64,000 bases of DNA from Berghia stephanieae (Eukaryota; Mollusca; Gastropoda; Nudibranchia; Aeolidiidae), in the NCBI GenBank assembly GCA_034508935.3, contig CM067443.1, positions 96,657,003 through 96,721,002 of the forward strand, read 5' to 3'. Every line of letters begins with the position of its first letter. Positions within the stretch are counted from its first letter, which is position 1. Below the pieces are notes generated by a model. The model did no database searches, was not told the origin of the DNA, and saw nothing but the letters and a program-made list of their open reading frames with translations. Shown one piece after another: positions 58,692 through 64,000 of the stretch. The position numbers and the translations under genes are program-made.

Positions 58692-59633
58692 CTGTATGCA
58701 TGTGTGTATGTGTGTTTGTGACTCCCTCAGTTCAAATTTCTTTTTGGTTTTGTTTCAGGTGGATATTTGTATATTGCTGGAGGAAGAGACAAAAATTGCC
58801 GGATATTGAACTCTTGTGAAAAATATGACCCGTTCAATAATGTGTGGAAACTGACAGCACCAATGAGCCACGCAAGGGTGGGATTTGGTTTTGTGGCTAT
58901 TGAAAATAACATCTATGCCATCGGTGGTTCCAACGATATCACAGAACCCTCAACATCTATGGAAGTTTACGACATATTTACAGACAGATGGAAATCTTTA
59001 CCGGATATGATGATGAAAAGGGTTTGGGCCTGTTGTGTGGCTGCTGGCAAGAAGATTTATGTTTTGGGTGGTGGCATCGTGGAGAAGTTTTATGATTCTG
59101 TTGAGGTCTTCGACACCTCCACTCTGACATGGTCTGCTGTGTCACCAATGAGGGAGAGAAGATGCGATGCCAGAGCTGTTTCTGTTGGAAGTGACATTTA
59201 TGTGTTCGGGGGATACAGGCGTATTGAATGTCCTAGTGCTGCCCATTCTGGTCATAATTTGAAATTGTGCGGTACAGAGTTTTATTCAGACAAGAATGAT
59301 TTCTGGATGCCGATTCAATCCAGGTTTGGTTCCTCAGGCATGTGTATAGTAGGTGAGAGGTCGACTGTGTATGGAGCTGTTTTTGACGGTGAGGATATCT
59401 TTGTGGTTGGAGAACTGGACATGAATGGTGAGTTCCACACCATTCGTTCATACAACCGACACACCAATAGTTGGGAGTGCGTTGTGGTCAACCCACCACC
59501 GTTACAGAGACATTTCCCTTGTTGCACTCTGTCTCTCCCTACACAGATGCTATACCAGTTACTCTGGGATCAAGACAAACTTCGCTACACTGATATTGTA
59601 ATGAAACGGAGTAGACAGGAAAAAGCTGAGTGA
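51608..59633 (+). CDS. GAN: Gigaxonin (KLHL16), BTB-BACK-Kelch CUL3 adaptor, 6 exons, 647 aa
   Basis: Substrate adaptor of a cullin-3 ubiquitin ligase, cytoplasmic; in vertebrates it controls intermediate filament turnover (family knowledge). The exons sum to 1944 nt, 648 codons with stop, all in phase. Order: BTB about residues 27-142 (HASKLLRKL, FCDTIVSIGSTEIPVQRGVL, LDYIYTAQVALTPENIQDML), BACK about 147-245 (QAADQLLMEDLKEICCEYLD, ANNCIGIYDF, YFRDVSHNEEF), Kelch about 290-640 (VTCGGDGTINR, LYIAGGRDKNC, IYAIGGSND, IYVLGGGIVEKFYDSVEVFD, ERRCDARAVSVGSDIYVFGG, TEFYSD, VYGAVFDGEDIFVVGELD). These blocks follow human gigaxonin rather than other KLHL proteins. Human GAN is 597 aa; the extra length is spread over the N-terminus and linkers. 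Start ATG in GAGAAACATGGCC. No lesion found. Confidence 0.94.
52237..52757 (-). mobile_element. R480 dispersed repeat, copy G (reverse)
   Basis: Plus strand starts with the complement of the 3' end (AGGGTTTTACTGCGCTTGCA) and ends with the complement of the 5' end (GGGAGGTCAGGAATCCCACC). Both ends are present, so it is nearly complete. It is the only copy seen in minus orientation. Confidence 0.82.
53253..53433. repeat. Degenerate tandem array with GAACGTTC core
   Basis: About four to five units of some 36-43 bp, each with a version of GAACGTTCGGAGAAATAGAG followed by TTCAAGTTTATTT. GAACGTTC is a perfect 8-bp palindrome. Units differ at many positions. Confidence 0.75.
53569..53749 (+). CDS. 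GAN: GAN exon 2 (BTB)
   Basis: Acceptor TTATTTCAG. Reads ALFGYGDSLGPTTLKHDVKP and on to LTPENIQDMLQ; phase 0 out, donor GTTAAT. Confidence 0.93.
54155..54435 (+). mobile_element. SINE-like element
   Basis: Begins near GGCACACGTCTTTGGACTGG with a tRNA-like head and ends TTGTAAAGCATTTTGAGCAC, then a TTTATTAAT tail, a 3' end seen in many animal SINEs (AAAGCGCTTTGAGxA type). Orientation plus. Confidence 0.55.
54455..54545 (-). mobile_element. tRNA-SINE body fragment
   Basis: ACCCTTTGGATAGGATGCTG and CTTTCTACCAGATGTAATGT match the body of the SINE at 25020-25275, same orientation. The head is missing. Confidence 0.5.
54831..54851. repeat. C21 run
   Basis: Follows a CT-rich stretch; another run of about 12 C lies at 55166. 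Confidence 0.9.
55629..55792 (+). CDS. GAN: GAN exon 3 (BACK)
   Basis: Acceptor TTTTTTTCAG. Reads AADQLLMEDLKEICCEYLDS, then CITANNCIGIYDFTSQL. Close to gigaxonin AADLLLLTDLKTLCCEFLEG. Donor GTAAGA. Confidence 0.94.
56067..56190. repeat. (CA)n-rich microsatellite region
   Basis: Interrupted CA repeats followed by AG repeats, in GAN intron 3. Confidence 0.88.
56531..56887 (+). CDS. GAN: GAN exon 4 (BACK, first Kelch strand)
   Basis: Acceptor CATCTTTCAG. Reads DVSHNEEFFCLKADRVREFL, VLEALLRWYQFD and ends VIVTCGGDGTINR, matching ECIVTVGGEERVSR of gigaxonin. Donor GTAGAT. Confidence 0.94.
57225..57545 (+). mobile_element. R480 dispersed repeat, copy H (second subfamily, partial)
   Basis: Shares GGATCCTTTGCTTGTGCCTG, TATTTGAACCAGTCCCCTTT and TTTTAACTTCAGATCTGCAA with copy B; ends GCCCGCGCCTTATAAC. 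The 5' third is missing. Confidence 0.68.
57678..57829 (+). CDS. GAN: GAN exon 5 (Kelch)
   Basis: Acceptor TCTTTTCAG. Reads DKEDSSMTDAVHCVRLDKSM, then WIQLASLNTPRSGHGLVEV. Corresponds to the gigaxonin segment WIELAPLSMPRINHGVL. Donor GTATGT. Confidence 0.93.
57830..58758 (+). other. GAN intron 5
   Basis: 0.9 kb, AT-rich, with a TA microsatellite close to the acceptor. No other feature. Confidence 0.75.
58618..58682. repeat. (TA)n microsatellite
   Basis: About 32 TA units, self-complementary and able to form a cruciform, about 75 bp upstream of the GAN exon 6 acceptor. Confidence 0.92.
58759..59633 (+). CDS. GAN: GAN exon 6 (Kelch repeats to stop)
   Basis: Acceptor TTTGTTTCAG; 290 codons then TGA at 59631-59633. 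Carries the bulk of the Kelch propeller as a single uninterrupted exon, with GG doublets at AGGRD, IGGSND, LGGGIVE and FGGYRR. Ends LRYTDIVMKRSRQEKAE. Confidence 0.95.
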
Positions 59634-60200
59634 TGCTTATGGAATGGAAAAATATTGATTGGTATTTGTCAGCAAAGAAAATACTATAGAAAACACGCAA
59701 TAAATTGGGGAAACAAATGTAATGTCATGAGGGGTGATTTAATCTGTATTAAAAAAATAATTTCTTTTTAAAAACATAATTGTTATCCAAGAAAATTGAT
59801 ACCTATGGATATCAATATTCAGAAATTCATTCTTAAGCCAAATAACACTTTGTAAGTACCCTATTTATTGGGCTTTTTTGTTTTGTTTATTATTAATTTA
59901 AGGAGGAGGGGGGGGGGGGTAGTTGTCAGATTTATCTATTTTCATTGTCAAATTTTAATATTTGTCATTCAAATGATTTAATTGTATTAACAAGATGATT
60001 TGGTTTACTAAACCATGCTAAGAATTCAATCATGTTTGAGCATGAGGCAACAGATTTTTGCTACACGAATCAAATTGTATAGTGTTAATACTGAAAAGTA
60101 TCTGGGTTACAAGAATGCTAGTGTATGGTGCACTTGAGTTGGTTATCTTCATGTATGTTTATTTTTAAAAAATAAATTCAAAGGTTTCTAATAAGCTTTC
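59634..60200 (+). other. GAN 3' untranslated region (extent uncertain)
   Basis: AT-rich sequence after the stop. AATAAA signals at 59699 and 60171 are both possible transcript ends; the sequence alone does not decide. Confidence 0.5.
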
Positions 60201-62630
60201 ACTAGAATTGTTTTGTTACCCATATTTGAAATCGCAAAAATTTATTTTTACTCAAGAGTTGCATTTTTTGGCTGACAACCATAATTGTGACTTATACAGA
60301 TTTAATCCGTATCCCAATTTTAATAGAAAATCAGTGAACGTACTCAATGAACTACACAATACATATATTCTCTAAATCATTTCTTTCTAGACAGACAATT
60401 TATAATAAGAATATTATTGGAAAATCATTATTTTGAACTATGCAGATTTTTATTTTTGTCTGTCATTAATTTACTTTGGAATTGGATAGACAAGGTAAAA
60501 AATAAAATAATAGAAAGATGAGGTTGTTAATGAATGACTGTGGTGGGATAGAGACACAATTAGTAAGGGTCGTTTCACACTTTATCAAGTGTGACGACTC
60601 AGCGGCTAATGTGAAGGGAGGCAATGCTTTGTTTTAAAGTACAGAGTAATAATCTGATTTACCTCTCTTCCTTTGTGTTATGAGTTGTCACCTGGGCACT
60701 CATTGGTCTTTTCGATCGTACTGATTTCTTACATGGATGATGATAAGTTTTCTAATCTTCTGCAAAAAAAAAAAAAAGGCACATAAGGCTTCTTGACATT
60801 AATCTTTATTGAAAAAAATTAAATTAAAATACCTGAAAATTCAAAAGCATGGCATAATGATAATGATGATGATGATACTACTACTACTACTACTACTACT
60901 ACTAATAATAATAATAATAATAATAATGATAATAATAATTATTATAATGATAATAATAATAATAATAATAATGATAATTTACTTTTTGGTTTCATTTGTC
61001 AATGTTAAATTAGTTCATGATATATAAGAAAACAGATAAGATATGTAAAAGACTGGAATATAGTAAACACACTCGGAGATAAAAAGTATTTCAATCGTAC
61101 CTGTTCCCCTTCTCTTCTTTTCTTACATTTTTTCCACTGACTCAAAACTTATTTGTTTTGAAAAGATTATATTCCCTCTGTCTCGTCCCCGATTGATACT
61201 TGCTTTAGCTTCCTACATGTTCAGTATTCTACATTCTGGCAACAAAATTAGGTATAACATGAAATGTATAAACAATTTTAAGATTTTCATTAAAATAAAG
61301 CTAAGTTTAATCACTTTGTACATTCTAAAGATGCATTAATAATAGGTAAGAGGATAACAACGAAAAATAAAAATTGACTAATACCATTAATGTTTTGTGT
61401 ATATATTATATTCAATTATCTATCGGGGTTTCTCTTTCAAAACCTAAGTCAAAGTGATACTAGGCTGCTAGAAGCTGTGGACTGTAAAAAGTAATAAACA
61501 AAAAGGAATAAAACAGCTTTAAAAAAGAACAAAATACCAAACATGGAACGTTTCAGGCTTAAAACCCTTCTTCAGTCAAGAATACAAGAACTGTAGTTAG
61601 TTTGAAACAGACTGCAAAAGAAGATTGTTTAGGATTCAAAACTATTATCAATTCTGACCACAGTATATTTCTCTATAAAAGATGTGACACTTTGAAGTGG
61701 ATGACAATCAGATTACAACAGGGAAGGATGATAGACTTTGATTGAAAGTTGGAAAGCCATTTTTGAAAGACTTATTTTAAATTTACTCTTTTTACCTTTG
61801 TTAGATAGCTTGTAATTAATAAAGATTCAAGAGTCTAACTTATAAACTGCATAACCACTAGGTTGCAGTAACAAAGGTATATTAGCTTGCTTTGTAAAGT
61901 CTAAACAAATACTTTCTAGCCTTTTAGACAAAGTTAATCATAATCTTTTGATGTATTGCAGCGGTACAATCAAGATTGTAGCCTTTAGAACTTTTCATTT
62001 TTTTTCAACTTTTACCCATGATCCTTTCCTTTCTTTTCTTTTTAATTTATATAATGTATTTGTACGTGGTGATATTCCACTTTATACAAGTATTCGTAAT
62101 TTATAAAAGAAAACTACTCACATTCTTTAACTTATAATCAATATAATTTTATTAGTGAAGTATTGGTTTTACTTCAAGATTTAAAGACAAAGAATTAATT
62201 AAGATAAGAAAGTAGAACTATGTAATACCACTTGTAAAAATATTGTTTTATTCCATTATTTCCATTGCCCTCTCACTTTTAATTTGATTTCCATTTGTAT
62301 ATTATTTATTTATTTACTGTGTCACCAATTGTGTAACTGCTGCTGTATTCCATTCCATTGCAATTGCCTGATTCCTCGACGAATTGTTTTTCTAAAGTCC
62401 TGCATAATAACTAACACTGAATAGGTATTGTGCCGAATAATGACAACATCACATTGTTTGTTTTTGTTGTTGTTTTTTTTTCATTTTAGCCTGAAAACAT
62501 TAATTTTGTATCTTGATTAAGATGCTCCGCAACTTGTAAAAAAATCTTAAACCTTTAGTTATTTTTGGATACGAAGGAGACATTTTGTTGTTGCTGTTAT
62601 CTCTTTTATAGAGATGCTTTTTAGCTTAGT
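60201..62630. other. Downstream non-coding DNA
   Basis: AT-rich, with a mixed trinucleotide repeat at 60870-60975. At 61545-61590 the complement reads GAAGAAGGGTTTTAAGCCTG, then AAACGTTCC, a motif often seen near retroelement 3' ends, but no element could be delimited. No gene seen. Confidence 0.6.
60870..60975. repeat. Mixed (ATG)n(ACT)n(AAT)n repeat
   Basis: ATG, then ACT, then AAT units in a row with interruptions. Explains the poly-Leu/poly-Ile frame. Confidence 0.88.
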
Positions 62631-62639
62631 GCACTTCGG

Positions 62640-62958
<319 letters not shown>

Positions 62959-63341
62959 TGCCAAATCAAGTTGAAGCTCATCTTAACCTTTCGATTTATG
63001 AAGTCAATGTATTCTCTCCAAAATGGAGAAAGAAAAAGGTGTTTCGTTGTTGCTTGGCAATATTCACATAATATAATGCAACCTAGATATAACAAACTCA
63101 GATCCAATGAAGACATTTTAAAAAAATCCTTTTTTTTAATTTTTTTTTTAAATTTAATTTTGATTTGTTGGTTTTTGTTGAAGGTGGGAGAGTTTCCTTC
63201 TTCACTAAGGTCTGCGTTGTATCATGTTGCACACTATATCTCTTTTATTTTTGCTTCATTATATTTCCACTGATGACAATTTGTCAGTTTTTAAGAACAA
63301 GTGGGCTACCCTGAATTATAAAGGGTTTTGACATAGTTATT

Positions 63342-63780
63342 TCTGGGTAGGGTTCCTGGCCTCCCATTGTGGGAAGGGAGGCTCGTGTCTTCTATCCCCC
63401 TATATCTGTTTTCCAACATTCTTTCTGTCTTTGGTTTGGGATTCGATTACTTGGTTTTGTCCTGGCCCTGGCTGGGAGGGAAACAGTCAAATGTATAGTT
63501 TTGTAGAGTTTTGGTATTGTAAATCACCTCTTTGTCCTGCACTGTATTATTTTTGTTGTTATAGATATATGATTTGTAAACATTTTGGTGACTATGGGGA
63601 CGTGTGCTAGTGTCAGGAGGAGACATTTGAATGATCTTAAAGTACACTGATAGTGTTCTCTTGGAATTTACCTCTGTTCCCTATTTGAACAAATTCCCCT
63701 TTGTCTTCCTTTTTCTTGGGTACTTTAATCGTAATCTATAACTTTTTACTATCCCATTATATTCCTTTTTACTTGCGCTC
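63342..63780 (+). mobile_element. R480 dispersed repeat, copy I (3' end cut short)
   Basis: Starts CTGGGTAGGGTTCCTGGCCT and runs to TACTATCCCATTATATTCCT, then TTTTTACTTGCGCT, where it meets copy J. The last 40 bp of the family are absent. Confidence 0.8.
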
Positions 63781-64000
63781 TGGGTGGAGATCCTGACCTC
63801 CCATAGCGGGCAGGGAGGTACATACTGTGTCTTCTATCCCCTTATATCTGTTTTCCAACATGCTTTGTCTTTGTCTCGGAATGAGATTACTTGGTTTTGT
63901 CCTGGCACTGGCCAGAATCCTAGCTGGGAGGGAAGCAGTCAAATGCATAGTTATTGTTTTGGGAGATGATATTTTTTTCCTTGTAAATCATCTCTCTGTT
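63781..64000 (+). mobile_element. R480 dispersed repeat, copy J (cut by window end)
   Basis: Starts TGGGTGGAGATCCTGACCTC, then CCATAGCGGGCAGGGAGG, immediately after copy I in the same orientation, and runs off the window at GTAAATCATCTCTCTGTT. Confidence 0.8.

Noticed and set aside
61545-61590. Retroelement 3' end (GAAGAAGGGTTTTAAGCCTG on the complement)
   Set aside because: Motif is suggestive, but no element body or boundary could be found, so it was not listed as an element.

Overview
The window is AT-rich, intron-rich animal DNA. Spliceosomal genes, tRNA-derived SINEs, an RTE-type LINE, a hAT transposon and very dense simple repeats (CT, CTT, ATT, CTAT, long C or G runs) point to a lophotrochozoan invertebrate, most likely a mollusc. 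Species is an inference. No prokaryotic, plasmid, CRISPR, rRNA or LTR/viral-type element was recognised.

Two host genes lie head to tail on the plus strand. (1) About 6049-41562: a KDM3/JMJD1-family histone H3K9 demethylase, most like KDM3B. I placed 21 exons by hand from AG/GT sites and codon phase. They encode a long low-complexity N-terminal part (its start lies upstream of 6049, probably outside the window), the KDM3 zinc finger, an LRELL motif, and a JmjC domain with HLD and the distal His. The 3'UTR runs to a poly(A) signal at 42990. Five exons contain a break in frame and one contains an in-frame stop, while splice sites and domains are conserved. Four of the five breaks fit one base missing next to a short homopolymer, so assembly error is the leading explanation and recent decay the alternative. 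(2) 51608-59633: gigaxonin (GAN/KLHL16), six exons, 647 aa, fully in frame, a BTB-BACK-Kelch CUL3 adaptor.

Mobile DNA fills introns and intergenic space. A complete RTE-like LINE (19338-22587, minus) has a 1004-aa open frame and a perfect 11-bp target duplication, and sits 27 bp past a KDM3 splice donor. A hAT element (47560-49349) with 8-bp target duplication is nested in an older LINE relic (about 47380-50540). A 1417-bp inverted-repeat element (39817-41233) with a 4-bp flanking duplication lies in the last KDM3 intron. A roughly 480-bp A-tailed dispersed repeat (called R480 here) occurs about ten times, nearly always in plus orientation. tRNA-derived SINE pieces and a foldback element are also present.

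Between the genes, at 45835-46790 on the minus strand, is a GC-richer block with possible exons, including a 147-bp symmetric exon-like unit duplicated in tandem at 190-bp spacing. I could not assign it. The 5' 6 kb and 3' 4 kb hold mainly simple repeats and SINE-like pieces. The two host genes have no evident functional link: one acts on chromatin, the other on cytoskeletal protein turnover.
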